Shown here: one piece after another, positions 1 to 5,773 of the stretch | Layout: each line of letters opens with the position of its first letter | Numbering within the stretch: the stretch's first letter is position 1 | Assembly (NCBI GenBank): GCA_002714485.1 | Contig: PAXM01000023.1 | Span: 20,397 to 27,662 of the forward strand | From: Acidimicrobiaceae bacterium | GTDB lineage: Bacteria; Actinomycetota; Acidimicrobiia; Acidimicrobiales; MedAcidi-G1 | Reading direction: 5' to 3' | DNA: 7,266 nt | Program-made: the position numbers and the translations under genes | Notes under the pieces: model-generated | What the model saw: only the letters and a program-made list of their open reading frames with translations | Told to the model about the DNA's origin: nothing | Database searches by the model: none

Positions 1-1
1 T

Positions 2-352
2 CCACCTGACGCACGGTCAGACGAGGATCCCAGGGTCCGACCGGTGCCCATGTCGACCCCGCCGTCGGTCCCCGCCGCCGATATCACCGAGGACTCTTCT
101 CGACCGGTCTCCCCGAGCGAAGCTGGCAGTGACGACGAGTTATTCGACGAGGCACGCCGTCTGGTGGTGACCAGCCAACTCGGGTCGACTTCGATGCTGC
201 AGCGCAAGTTGCGCGTCGGCTTTGCCCGAGCCGGTCGGCTGATGGACCTTTTGGAGGAGGCCGGTGTGGTCGGACCATCCACTGGGTCTAAGGCCCGAGA
301 GGTCTTGGTGGCTCCCGAGGAAATGACTGACCTCCAGGAGCAGGGCTACTAG
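2..352 (+). CDS. ftsK: DNA translocase FtsK, C-terminal end (5' truncated)
   Basis: FtsK is a septum-located, hexameric DNA pump that moves chromosome ends toward dif during division. Only the last 116 residues are visible, and the frame is open from base 2, so the motor domain lies upstream of the window. The first ~50 visible residues are a low-complexity Pro/Ser/Asp linker. After it comes DDELFDEARRLVV, then a winged-helix segment with STSMLQRKLRVGFARAGRLM and DLLEEAGVVGP, ending in SKAREVLV. This is the typical gamma domain, which in the family reads the polar KOPS sequences and contacts XerD. A short acidic tail follows, ending in a TAG stop. GTG or ATG codons at 44 and 50 could in principle start a free-standing gamma-domain protein, but the open frame and the linker make the FtsK tail far more likely. 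Confidence 0.93.
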   Translation, partial: PPDARSDEDPRVRPVPMSTPPSVPAADITEDSSRPVSPSEAGSDDELFDEARRLVVTSQLGSTSMLQRKLRVGFARAGRLMDLLEEAGVVGPSTGSKAREVLVAPEEMTDLQEQGY

Positions 353-415
353 TTCCGGCGGATTCGCTCTGGCCGTCCTCGGCGGTCTCCGGGCGCCCTC
401 CCATCGGTGGCTGAC

Positions 416-421
416 TACCCT
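416..421 (+). promoter_or_regulatory. Possible -10 element for a leaderless exchanger transcript
   Basis: TACCCT fits the TANNNT pattern of actinobacterial -10 elements. It ends 6 bases before the ATG at 428, the spacing at which transcription would begin on the A of the start codon. No Shine-Dalgarno sequence precedes that ATG, which agrees with leaderless translation. I see no convincing -35 hexamer. A TANNNT match is common by chance, so this is a suggestion only. Confidence 0.35.
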
Positions 422-427
422 CCCACC

Positions 428-1372
428 ATGGGTATCCTGGTCCCACTCCTCGTCCTGGCCGGTGGCCTAACGCTACTCATGGTGGCGGCCGACCGCTTCG
501 TGGCTGGGGCATCGGACCTTGCTGCCCGTCTGCGAGTTCCACCGATCGTCATCGGCGCCGTCGTCCTGGGCTTTGGTACCAGCGCCCCCGAACTGGTGGT
601 GTCGACCATGGCCGCCGCCCAACAGGAGGTCGACCTCGGACTGGGCAACATCGTCGGATCCAACGTGGCCAACCTCACCTTGGTGCTCGGCCTGGCGGCG
701 CTCATCCGACCCATCGATCTGCCGACAGGTACCAAGCGGCGGGCGCTGGTGAGTTTGGTGTCGGTGGCCCTGTTCGGCTGGCTGGTTCAGGGGTCGGCGT
801 CAGTGGGCGAGGGCATCGTTCTGCTCGGAGCCATGGTGGTGGCCCTGATCCTCATGGTCCGCATGGATGCCGAGGAGGTGACGGCTCCCGACCCGATTGG
901 GGCCGGCCCACTCGGCATGGCCTGGGTATGGACTGTTGGTGGTCTGGTAGTCACAGTGGCCTCGGCTCAGGCAGTGGTGTGGGCGGCCACCGACGTAGCC
1001 GAACGTGCTGGGCTAGCCCACGGCTTCGTCGGGTTCTCCCTCGTTGCCGTGGGCACGTCACTGCCCGAGTTGATGACCGTGGTCGCCGCAGCCCGTCGTG
1101 ATGAGGCGGGCTTGATTCTCGGCAGCCTCTTGGGATCCAACGTGTTCAACAGCCTTTGTGTGGGGGCTGGCTTGTTCTTGGCGGGGAACGGCGTGGTGAC
1201 CGACGTGGCCCTCCAGACTCGGGGTTCGGTCGCCGCCATGGTGGTGGCGTTCGTCATGGTGATCTTCATGCGGACGATGGGTTCAAACCGCCTCAGTCGG
1301 ATCGAGGGAGCCGTGCTTCTAGGCGGGTATGCGGTGGTCTTGGCCATGCTGGCCACATCGGCCGGGACCTGA
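428..1372 (+). CDS. Sodium/calcium exchanger family membrane protein (CaCA, YrbG-like)
   Basis: This is a 314-residue integral membrane protein of the Ca2+/cation antiporter superfamily, expected to exchange Ca2+ (or a related cation) for Na+ or H+ across the cytoplasmic membrane. Both signature alpha-repeats are present. Repeat 1 has GFGTSAPE at residues 48-55 followed by GSNVAN at 77-82. Repeat 2 has AVGTSLPEL at 207-215 followed by GSNVFN at 236-241. The acidic residues that coordinate the ion (E55 and E214) are intact in both. About ten hydrophobic segments can be seen, with a more polar loop near residues 144-160 between the two halves, as expected for the inverted-repeat fold. Length is normal for the bacterial family. 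The ATG at 428 is preferred over the in-frame GTG at 407, because the protein then opens directly with the first membrane helix and the upstream TACCCT fits it. The gene lies 75 bp after ftsK and 10 bp before rimO. The true substrate cannot be read from sequence. Confidence 0.9.
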   Translation: MGILVPLLVLAGGLTLLMVAADRFVAGASDLAARLRVPPIVIGAVVLGFGTSAPELVVSTMAAAQQEVDLGLGNIVGSNVANLTLVLGLAALIRPIDLPTGTKRRALVSLVSVALFGWLVQGSASVGEGIVLLGAMVVALILMVRMDAEEVTAPDPIGAGPLGMAWVWTVGGLVVTVASAQAVVWAATDVAERAGLAHGFVGFSLVAVGTSLPELMTVVAAARRDEAGLILGSLLGSNVFNSLCVGAGLFLAGNGVVTDVALQTRGSVAAMVVAFVMVIFMRTMGSNRLSRIEGAVLLGGYAVVLAMLATSAGT

Positions 1373-1382
1373 ACTGCCTTCC

Positions 1383-2657
1383 ATGACCAGCACCTACCAC
1401 CTGGTTACGTTGGGATGTCCCAAGAATCAGGTCGACTCCGACAAGTTGGCTGGAACGCTGACTGCCGACGGGATGCGAGCCGTCAAGGATGCCGACGAGG
1501 CCGACCTCATCGTGGTCAACACCTGCGCCTTCATCGACGAGGCCCGGCGGGAGTCCATCGACACGGTGCTGGCACTTGCCGACCAACGCCGGGACGGTGC
1601 CCGACTGGTGGTGACCGGCTGTATGGCCGAGCGCTACGGCGACGAATTGGCTGAGGCCCTCCCAGAGGTAGATCGGGTGACCGGGTTCGGGGTGCCGGTG
1701 ACCCTCGGGTACAAGCCGACTCCCGATGACGAGCCGGTTCCGACCTCGACGTTCGACCTCTTGAACCTCCCCCGACCGGCCTCCGAGCGCCCATGGGCCT
1801 ACGTAAAGGTGGCAGAGGGATGTGACCGGGCTTGTGGGTTCTGCGCCATCCCGACATTCCGAGGCCCCCAACGCAGCCGCACCATGGACGACGTGTTGGC
1901 CGAAGTCGACGCCCTCGACGCCCGGGAGATCGTCCTGGTGGCCCAGGACCTCGCCGCCTACGGGCGAGATCAGGGCGTGGGCGACAAGGCCATCGTCCCC
2001 TTGGTGGAGTCAGTGGCCGCCCGGGTCGACCGAGTCCGATTGCTGTACCTGTATCCCTCCGAACTCACCGACCGCCTGGCCGACACGGTGTGTGCCACCG
2101 GTGTGCCTTACTTCGACCTATCGCTGCAGCACGTCTCGCCGCCGTTGATGCGTCGTATGCGCCGGTGGGGCGACGGTTCCCGGTTCATGGAGCGCATTGC
2201 CGCCATCCGGGCCCGGGAGCCCGAGGCTGCCTTCCGTTCCAACTTCATCGTCGGGTACCCGGGCGAGACCGAGGAGGACCACGACGCCCTCTTGGACTTC
2301 GTGGCCGAGGCCCGGGTCGACTGGTGCGGGTTCTTCGCCTACAGCTCTGAGGAGGGCACGTATGCCACCGGTCTAGACGGCGAGGTGGCCCCAGGGCTGG
2401 TCGCCGAGCGCCTCGGTGAGTTGACCGAGATCCAGGACCGCATTACCGCCGACCGGAGGGACGAACTCATTGGCCGTACCGTCCGTGTACTCGTTGACGA
2501 GCCCGGCGTGGGGCGTACCCATCGCGAGGCACCGGAGATCGACGGTGTGGTGTCCGTGCCCGAGGACCTTCCGGTGGGTACCTTCCAGTGCGTGACGGTG
2601 ACCGGGGCCCTCGGGCCCGACCTCGAGGCGGCGTCCGGGGCGATGGTGTCCGGATGA
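1383..2657 (+). CDS. rimO: Ribosomal protein S12 methylthiotransferase RimO
   Basis: RimO is a radical-SAM enzyme that adds a methylthio group to the beta-carbon of a conserved aspartate in ribosomal protein S12. The 424-residue product has the three expected parts. The N-terminal UPF0004 domain carries the auxiliary-cluster cysteines C12 (TLGCPKNQVDS), C48 (VVNTCAF) and C80 (VTGCMAERY). The radical-SAM core has C147-x3-C151-x2-C154 (CDRACGFC followed by AIPTFRG). The C-terminal TRAM domain spans roughly residues 355-424. The TLGCPKNQVDS opening and the APEIDGVV element in TRAM separate it from MiaB. The ATG at 1383 is chosen because the conserved N-terminus begins there; an in-frame ATG at 1329 lies inside the exchanger gene and would add 18 unrelated residues. 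No clear Shine-Dalgarno is seen, so translation may be coupled to the exchanger stop 10 bp upstream. The stop overlaps the pgsA start as ATGA. Confidence 0.96.
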   Translation: MTSTYHLVTLGCPKNQVDSDKLAGTLTADGMRAVKDADEADLIVVNTCAFIDEARRESIDTVLALADQRRDGARLVVTGCMAERYGDELAEALPEVDRVTGFGVPVTLGYKPTPDDEPVPTSTFDLLNLPRPASERPWAYVKVAEGCDRACGFCAIPTFRGPQRSRTMDDVLAEVDALDAREIVLVAQDLAAYGRDQGVGDKAIVPLVESVAARVDRVRLLYLYPSELTDRLADTVCATGVPYFDLSLQHVSPPLMRRMRRWGDGSRFMERIAAIRAREPEAAFRSNFIVGYPGETEEDHDALLDFVAEARVDWCGFFAYSSEEGTYATGLDGEVAPGLVAERLGELTEIQDRITADRRDELIGRTVRVLVDEPGVGRTHREAPEIDGVVSVPEDLPVGTFQCVTVTGALGPDLEAASGAMVSG

Positions 2658-3226
2658 AGCACGTCCGCACCGTGGTCTCGCCGGCCAATCTGGTGACCCT
2701 GGCCCGCCTGCTGCTGGCCCCGGTGCTGTTTGCTCTCGTGCTGGACGCCCGTGACGTCGATGGGGTGACGTGGGGTGGATTCGCCCTCGGCATGGTGCTG
2801 GCCTCTACCGACTACTTCGACGGAATCCTTGCCCGTCGGCGGGGCACGGTCAGTCGCTGGGGGGCGTTTCTGGATCCGCTGGCGGACAAGGTCGTGGTGA
2901 TCGGTGTGGCCGTCTGCTTGTCCATGGTCGACCGCTACCACTGGGTTCCGGTGGCCCTCTTGGCCCTGCGGGAGGCCGTCATCACCGTGTACCGGGTGTG
3001 GTTCGCACGTCGGGGACTAGCTGTGCCCGCTCGTCGATCGGCCAAGTGGAAAACCATCGTGCAGGGCACTGCTTTGCTGGTGGCGGTAATGCCGCCGCTC
3101 CGCGACGCCGATGTGGTGGTCGGGGTGTTGCTCTGGTTTGCCGTGGCCTTCACTCTGGCGACTGGTATCCAGTATCTGCTAGATGGCAGCCGGGCCACGA
3201 GCGCTACCGGCACTAAGACGGCCTGA
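2654..3226 (+). CDS. pgsA: CDP-diacylglycerol–glycerol-3-phosphate 3-phosphatidyltransferase (PGP synthase)
   Basis: This integral membrane enzyme makes phosphatidylglycerol phosphate from CDP-diacylglycerol and glycerol-3-phosphate, the committed step to phosphatidylglycerol and cardiolipin. The 190-residue protein contains the complete CDP-alcohol phosphatidyltransferase signature D-x2-DG-x2-AR-x8-G-x3-D-x3-D: D53, D56, G57, A60, R61, G70, D74 and D78, the metal- and substrate-binding residues. An N-terminal amphipathic/hydrophobic stretch starting SPANLVTLARLL and several later hydrophobic helices fit a six-helix protein. The later VPARRSAKWKTIVQ segment resembles PgsA more than the related inositol-phosphate synthases. 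The start at 2654 overlaps the rimO stop by four bases (ATGA), which implies translational coupling. An upstream in-frame GTG at 2588 lies within rimO and is rejected. Another CDP-alcohol transferase of the same family is the only realistic alternative. Confidence 0.92.
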   Translation: MKHVRTVVSPANLVTLARLLLAPVLFALVLDARDVDGVTWGGFALGMVLASTDYFDGILARRRGTVSRWGAFLDPLADKVVVIGVAVCLSMVDRYHWVPVALLALREAVITVYRVWFARRGLAVPARRSAKWKTIVQGTALLVAVMPPLRDADVVVGVLLWFAVAFTLATGIQYLLDGSRATSATGTKTA

Positions 3227-3253
3227 CCGGCCGGGCGAGCAGGGGAGAGGGAC

Positions 3254-4528
3254 GTGCGTTGCGAGATCGTGGCCGTCGGCACCGAGTTGCTGCTAGGTCA
3301 GATTGTCGACACCAACTCGGCGTGGATTGGCGAGCAACTCGCTCTAGCGGGGATTGACTGCCATCGTCACACCGCGGTGGGCGACAACCCGGACCGCATG
3401 CTTGCCGCCTTCAGCGAAGCATTGGAGCGATCCGACGCCGTGATCGTCACCGGGGGCTTGGGTCCTACCCAGGACGACATAACCCGAGACGTGATCGCCG
3501 ACCTCCTGGGTGTGGAACTGGTGCGCGACGAGTCGTTGGTAGCGCGTATCGAGGCGGTCTTTGGCGGACGGGGGCGTCCCATGCCCGCCAACAACTTGCG
3601 CCAGGCCGACTTGCCGGTCGGGGCACGGGCCATCGAGCAGATGCCGGGCACTGCGCCGGGTCTGGTGTGTCCAGTTGGTGCGTCGACGGGGTTTGACGGC
3701 GACGACAGCCCGAAGGTGGTGTACGCAGTACCCGGTGTTCCATGGGAGATGCACCAGATGGTGGAGGGGACCATCCTCCCGGACCTCAAGCGTCGGGCCG
3801 GCATCTCCAGCGTCATCCGGTCCCGGACCTTGCGCACATGGGGTCGGTCCGAGTCGGGACTGGCCGAGGACCTGGCCAACGAGATCGAACGGATCGATAG
3901 CGACGGCGGGGCCACCATTGCCTTCTTGGCCAGCGGTATGGAGGGCTTGAAGGTGCGCCTTACCGCCAAGGCGGCCACCGACGCCCAGGCGGATGCCCTG
4001 CTGGCTGACGGAGAGGCCCGGGTGCGCGCCATCGTCGGCGACATCGTGTTCGGCATGGACGACCAGACCATGGAGTCCGTGGTACTGGACCTGCTAGTCG
4101 CCCAGGGCCTTCGTCTGGCGACCGCTGAGTCGCTGACCGGAGGGATGATCGGCACCCGCCTGACCGAGGTGCCGGGGGCCAGTCGGGCTTTCGTGGGATC
4201 GGTGGTGGCCTATGACAGCGGCGTTAAGCAGTCGCTGCTAGGGGTGCCGGATGGGCCGGTGGTGTCCGAGGAGGCCGTCGTGGCCATGGCGCTGGGTGTC
4301 TGCGACCTACTGCGGGCCGATGTGTCTGTGGCCGTGACAGGCGTAGCCGGACCAGAACCGCAGGATGGGCACGAGCCGGGCACCGTCTGGATGGCCACCT
4401 GTGTGGACGGTGAAGTAGAGGCTGATCGGACCCTCTGGCCGTTCGATCGGCCCCGGATCCGCCAGTTCACGGTGATCACGGTGCTCGCCGCTCTACGCCG
4501 TCGCCTCCTGGCCCGACAGGACGGCTAA
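3254..4528 (+). CDS. cinA: CinA family protein (MoCF-like domain plus PncC amidase domain)
   Basis: CinA proteins join an N-terminal COG1058/MoCF-like domain, associated with ADP-ribose pyrophosphatase activity, to a C-terminal PncC domain that deamidates nicotinamide mononucleotide in NAD recycling. Both are present in this 424-residue protein. The N-terminal domain has GTELLLGQIVDTN (residues 9-21), TGGLGPTQDD (66-75) and PGVPWEM (160-166). The C-terminal domain has ATAESLTGG (289-297) with the presumed nucleophile S293, VVAYDSGVK (317-325) with candidate catalytic Y320 and K325, and AVTGVAGP (360-367). The loop after AVTGVAGP is less glycine-rich than usual (EPQDGHEPGTVW). The GTG start has a strong purine-rich Shine-Dalgarno (GGGGAGAGG, 3242-3250) at proper spacing, and conserved sequence begins at once. 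It lies 27 bp after pgsA and 16 bp before thpR. The old name 'competence/damage-inducible' comes from organisms where cinA is co-transcribed with recA; here they are separated. Confidence 0.94.
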   Translation: MRCEIVAVGTELLLGQIVDTNSAWIGEQLALAGIDCHRHTAVGDNPDRMLAAFSEALERSDAVIVTGGLGPTQDDITRDVIADLLGVELVRDESLVARIEAVFGGRGRPMPANNLRQADLPVGARAIEQMPGTAPGLVCPVGASTGFDGDDSPKVVYAVPGVPWEMHQMVEGTILPDLKRRAGISSVIRSRTLRTWGRSESGLAEDLANEIERIDSDGGATIAFLASGMEGLKVRLTAKAATDAQADALLADGEARVRAIVGDIVFGMDDQTMESVVLDLLVAQGLRLATAESLTGGMIGTRLTEVPGASRAFVGSVVAYDSGVKQSLLGVPDGPVVSEEAVVAMALGVCDLLRADVSVAVTGVAGPEPQDGHEPGTVWMATCVDGEVEADRTLWPFDRPRIRQFTVITVLAALRRRLLARQDG

Positions 4529-4544
4529 CCAGGCGGTCGCCTTG

Positions 4545-5084
4545 GTGCCCGAGCGCCTGGTCCCGACCCGTCTGTTCATCGCCGTCCGGCCGTCAGCCGC
4601 GGCGGCTGACCTCGTGGACCGGATTTCGCGCCGCGAGAGCCCCTGCGTGCGATGGCTGCCCCAGGAGCAGTGGCACGTCACCCTCCGGTTCCTGGGCGAT
4701 GCGGAACCCGACGAGGTGGTTGCGGCGTTGGCCGCCGTCCCGTGGAGCAGGGTGCTTCCGGTCAACGTGACCCTCGGTCCGGCTACCGAGGTACTGGGTG
4801 AAAGCGTCGTGATGGTGCCGGCCGTTGGTTGTGACGATCTGGTCGATCGGGTGGTGGCAGCCACCGGGGGGCTGGGCCAGGAGACCGAGGACCGACCGTT
4901 CGTCGGACACCTAACCCTGGGGAGGTTTCGGGACGAGCCGCCGGCCGGGTCTATCGGTACGCCGATATCGGCGACGTTCCAGGTCGACGAGGTGCTCCTG
5001 ATGGCCAGTCAGACACGGTCCGGGGGGGCCGTCCACGAGATCGTGGCCCGGTTCCCCCTTGTCGCTGAGGGCGCAAGTGGCTGA
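4545..5084 (+). CDS. thpR: RNA 2',3'-cyclic phosphodiesterase (LigT/ThpR family)
   Basis: This is a 179-residue member of the two-histidine (2H) phosphoesterase superfamily. Family members hydrolyse RNA 2',3'-cyclic phosphate ends to 2'-phosphates and, in vitro, can join some tRNA halves by a 2'-5' bond. Both catalytic HxT motifs are present: H44-V-T46 in WHVTLRFLG and H122-L-T124 in GHLTLGRF. TRLFIAVRP near the N-terminus is the family's first beta strand. Length is typical. Start choice is uncertain by one codon: GTG at 4545 is used, but TTG at 4542 is in frame; an AGGCGG at 4531-4536 could serve as ribosome binding site for either. It follows cinA by 16 bp and meets msrB tail to tail, 6 bp apart. 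The order cinA–ligT–recA is known from Deinococcus, which supports a conserved association. Confidence 0.92.
   Translation: MPERLVPTRLFIAVRPSAAAADLVDRISRRESPCVRWLPQEQWHVTLRFLGDAEPDEVVAALAAVPWSRVLPVNVTLGPATEVLGESVVMVPAVGCDDLVDRVVAATGGLGQETEDRPFVGHLTLGRFRDEPPAGSIGTPISATFQVDEVLLMASQTRSGGAVHEIVARFPLVAEGASG
4592..4610. repeat. Perfect 9-bp inverted repeat inside thpR
   Basis: Arms GTCAGCCGC and GCGGCTGAC are exact reverse complements separated by a single G. As RNA it could fold into a hairpin about 18 codons into thpR. The sequence encodes an alanine run (PSAAAADLV), and GC-rich alanine codons readily yield such symmetry, so a function is not established. Confidence 0.5.
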
Positions 5085-5095
5085 TCGGGGTCAGC
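5080..5095. terminator. Weak bidirectional hairpin over the convergent stop codons
   Basis: GCTGA (5080-5084) pairs with TCAGC (5091-5095) around a 6-base loop. The left arm contains the thpR TGA and the right arm contains the reverse complement of the msrB TGA. This is the only inverted repeat I see at the convergent junction. The stem is just 5 bp and neither strand has a following T-run, so intrinsic termination would be weak; Rho or antisense collision may matter more. Confidence 0.25.
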
Positions 5096-5603
5096 GTTCC
5101 TCGAGAATGATGCAGGCCGAGTTGATGCAGTACCGGTCGCCGGTGGGCTCGGGTCCATCGGGGAACACATGGCCGAGGTGGGCACCGCACGCCGAGCAGG
5201 TTGTCTCCACGCGAACCATGCCGTGGCTTGAATCGGTCCGGGCGTCGACGACGTCTTCTCCGGTGGGACGGTCGTGGGTCGGTGCCGTGAAGCTCGGCCA
5301 GCCGCAGCCGGAGTCGAACTTGTCGTCGCTGTCGAACAGGGTGGCGTCACAGGACGCGCAGCGGTAGGTGCCGGCCCGCTTTTCGTCCCAGTAGATGCCG
5401 GTGAACGCCTGTTCAGTACCCGCCTCCTGGGTGCAGTGCCAGGCCATCGCGTCAAGTCGCTCGGATAGGTCCGGATTGGCGGCGGCGTGGGCGGCCCGCT
5501 TTTGCTCAGGAGTCAGGCCGGTGGCTCTATCCGGGGTCAGGTCGGGGGTAGTGCTGCTGGTTTCCACGGTCCGACGGTAGTCCGGATGATCGGATACTTG
5601 CAT
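5091..5603 (-). CDS. msrB: Peptide-methionine (R)-S-oxide reductase MsrB
   Basis: MsrB reduces the R form of methionine sulfoxide in oxidised proteins, usually at the expense of thioredoxin. From the ATG at 5603 the protein has 170 residues. It has both zinc-binding CxxC pairs (YRCASCDATLF, C82/C85; TTCSACGAHLGH, C136/C139), the GCGWPSF motif with C100 as likely resolving cysteine, and the catalytic RYCINSA motif with C159. The conserved domain begins near residue 55 (CTQEAGTEQAFTG), leaving an N-terminal extension with no recognised motif. An in-frame GTG at 5639 would add 12 residues and has an AGGA-type ribosome binding site 7 bases ahead. I prefer the ATG because the longer form would place the LexA box inside coding sequence, but the choice is open. 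The gene is antisense to its neighbours, convergent with thpR and divergent from recA. Confidence 0.92.
   Translation of the reverse strand: MQVSDHPDYRRTVETSSTTPDLTPDRATGLTPEQKRAAHAAANPDLSERLDAMAWHCTQEAGTEQAFTGIYWDEKRAGTYRCASCDATLFDSDDKFDSGCGWPSFTAPTHDRPTGEDVVDARTDSSHGMVRVETTCSACGAHLGHVFPDGPEPTGDRYCINSACIILEER
5402..5415. promoter_or_regulatory. Second LexA-box-like palindrome inside msrB
   Basis: TGAACGCCTGTTCA has perfect 5-base arms around GCCT and matches the GAAC-N4-GTTC core. Its central 12 bases (GAACGCCTGTTC) are identical to the box at 5604-5617, centre to centre 202 bp away. It lies in the coding sequence for the conserved E-Q-A-F residues. GAA and TTC codons spaced this way account for most of the match, so it may be chance or a genuine auxiliary operator. 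Confidence 0.4.
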
Positions 5604-5627
5604 CGAACGCCTGTTCGGAATTACGCT
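5598..5627 (+). promoter_or_regulatory. Probable recA promoter around the LexA box
   Basis: TTGCAT (5598-5603) and TACGCT (5622-5627) are separated by 18 bp and could act as -35 and -10 elements. TACGCT fits the actinobacterial TANNNT pattern; the -35 match is limited to TTG. The LexA box fills most of the spacer, the position where bound repressor would exclude RNA polymerase. Transcription would begin near 5634, giving a leader of about 150 bases. Another TANNNT match, TAGGTT at 5701-5706, could be a second promoter but has no matching -35. Confidence 0.5.
5604..5617. promoter_or_regulatory. LexA (SOS) box between msrB and recA
   Basis: CGAACGCCTGTTCG is a perfect inverted repeat matching the CGAAC-N4-GTTCG LexA operator known from Actinomycetota and Bacillota. 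It is 164 bp upstream of the recA ATG and directly abuts the msrB ATG at 5603 on the other strand. LexA is expected to repress recA here until DNA damage activates RecA-driven LexA cleavage. Because the gene it precedes is recA itself, the assignment is strong. Whether msrB is also controlled by this site is not known. Confidence 0.9.
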
Positions 5628-5641
5628 GTTGTCATTCACAA

Positions 5642-5679
5642 GGGGTTCCTACGGGAAACCCGGCGGAAGCGCCACCGGG
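5642..5679 (+). other. Structured recA leader: UACG-tetraloop hairpin and adjoining hairpin
   Basis: GGGGTTCC (5642-5649) pairs with GGAAACCC (5654-5661), with one internal G/A mismatch, around the loop TACG. In recA-sense RNA this is C(UACG)G, one of the most stable tetraloops. Immediately after, GGCG (5662-5665) pairs with CGCC (5670-5673) around GAAG. CCC at 5659-5661 can alternatively pair with GGG at 5677-5679, so the two hairpins can compete for those bases. No T-run follows, so a simple terminator is unlikely; mRNA stability or a folding-dependent control are possibilities. Pairing was worked out by eye. Confidence 0.5.
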
Positions 5680-5745
5680 AGCACTGTCATAGGCCCTCTC
5701 TAGGTTCACCGCCGACTACTCCGAAGCAGGGAAACAGACTGGAAC

Positions 5746-5759
5746 CGGCCATCGGGCCG
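5746..5759 (+). other. Small hairpin upstream of the recA ribosome binding site
   Basis: CGGCC and GGCCG form a perfect 5-bp GC stem around the loop ATCG, 10 bases before the GGAG ribosome binding site. It could influence ribosome access or simply reflect base composition. Confidence 0.3.
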
Positions 5760-5769
5760 CAGACACACT

Positions 5770-5773
5770 GGAG
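5770..5773 (+). promoter_or_regulatory. recA ribosome binding site
   Basis: GGAG sits 8 bases before the ATG at 5782 and is the clear Shine-Dalgarno that fixes this as the recA start in preference to the in-frame ATG seven codons later. Confidence 0.75.

Noticed and set aside
391..398. GGGCGCCC palindrome between ftsK and the exchanger
   Set aside because: An 8-base GC palindrome is expected by chance at this composition and no longer stem or T-run surrounds it.
967..1356. Antisense open frame opposite the exchanger gene
   Set aside because: Arg/Thr/Pro-rich translation typical of GC-rich shadow frames; the opposite strand encodes clear alpha-repeat motifs.
1329..1382. 18-codon upstream extension of rimO
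   Set aside because: It lies within the end of the exchanger gene and precedes the conserved RimO N-terminus that begins at ATG 1383.
2588..2653. 22-codon upstream extension of pgsA
   Set aside because: It overlaps the end of rimO out of frame; the ATGA overlap at 2654 is the standard coupled start.
3222..3240. GGCC repeats after pgsA as a possible terminator
   Set aside because: Only a 4-base stem and located in a 27-bp gap inside an apparent operon with a strong cinA ribosome binding site.
3367..4155. 262-codon antisense open frame opposite cinA
   Set aside because: Long only because GC-rich sequence has few stops; composition (Ser/Arg/Pro) is unlike a real protein and cinA is unambiguous on the + strand.
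5009..5455. Second - strand open frame overlapping msrB
   Set aside because: Out of frame with msrB, low-complexity Arg/Pro/Thr/Ala composition, no recognisable domain.
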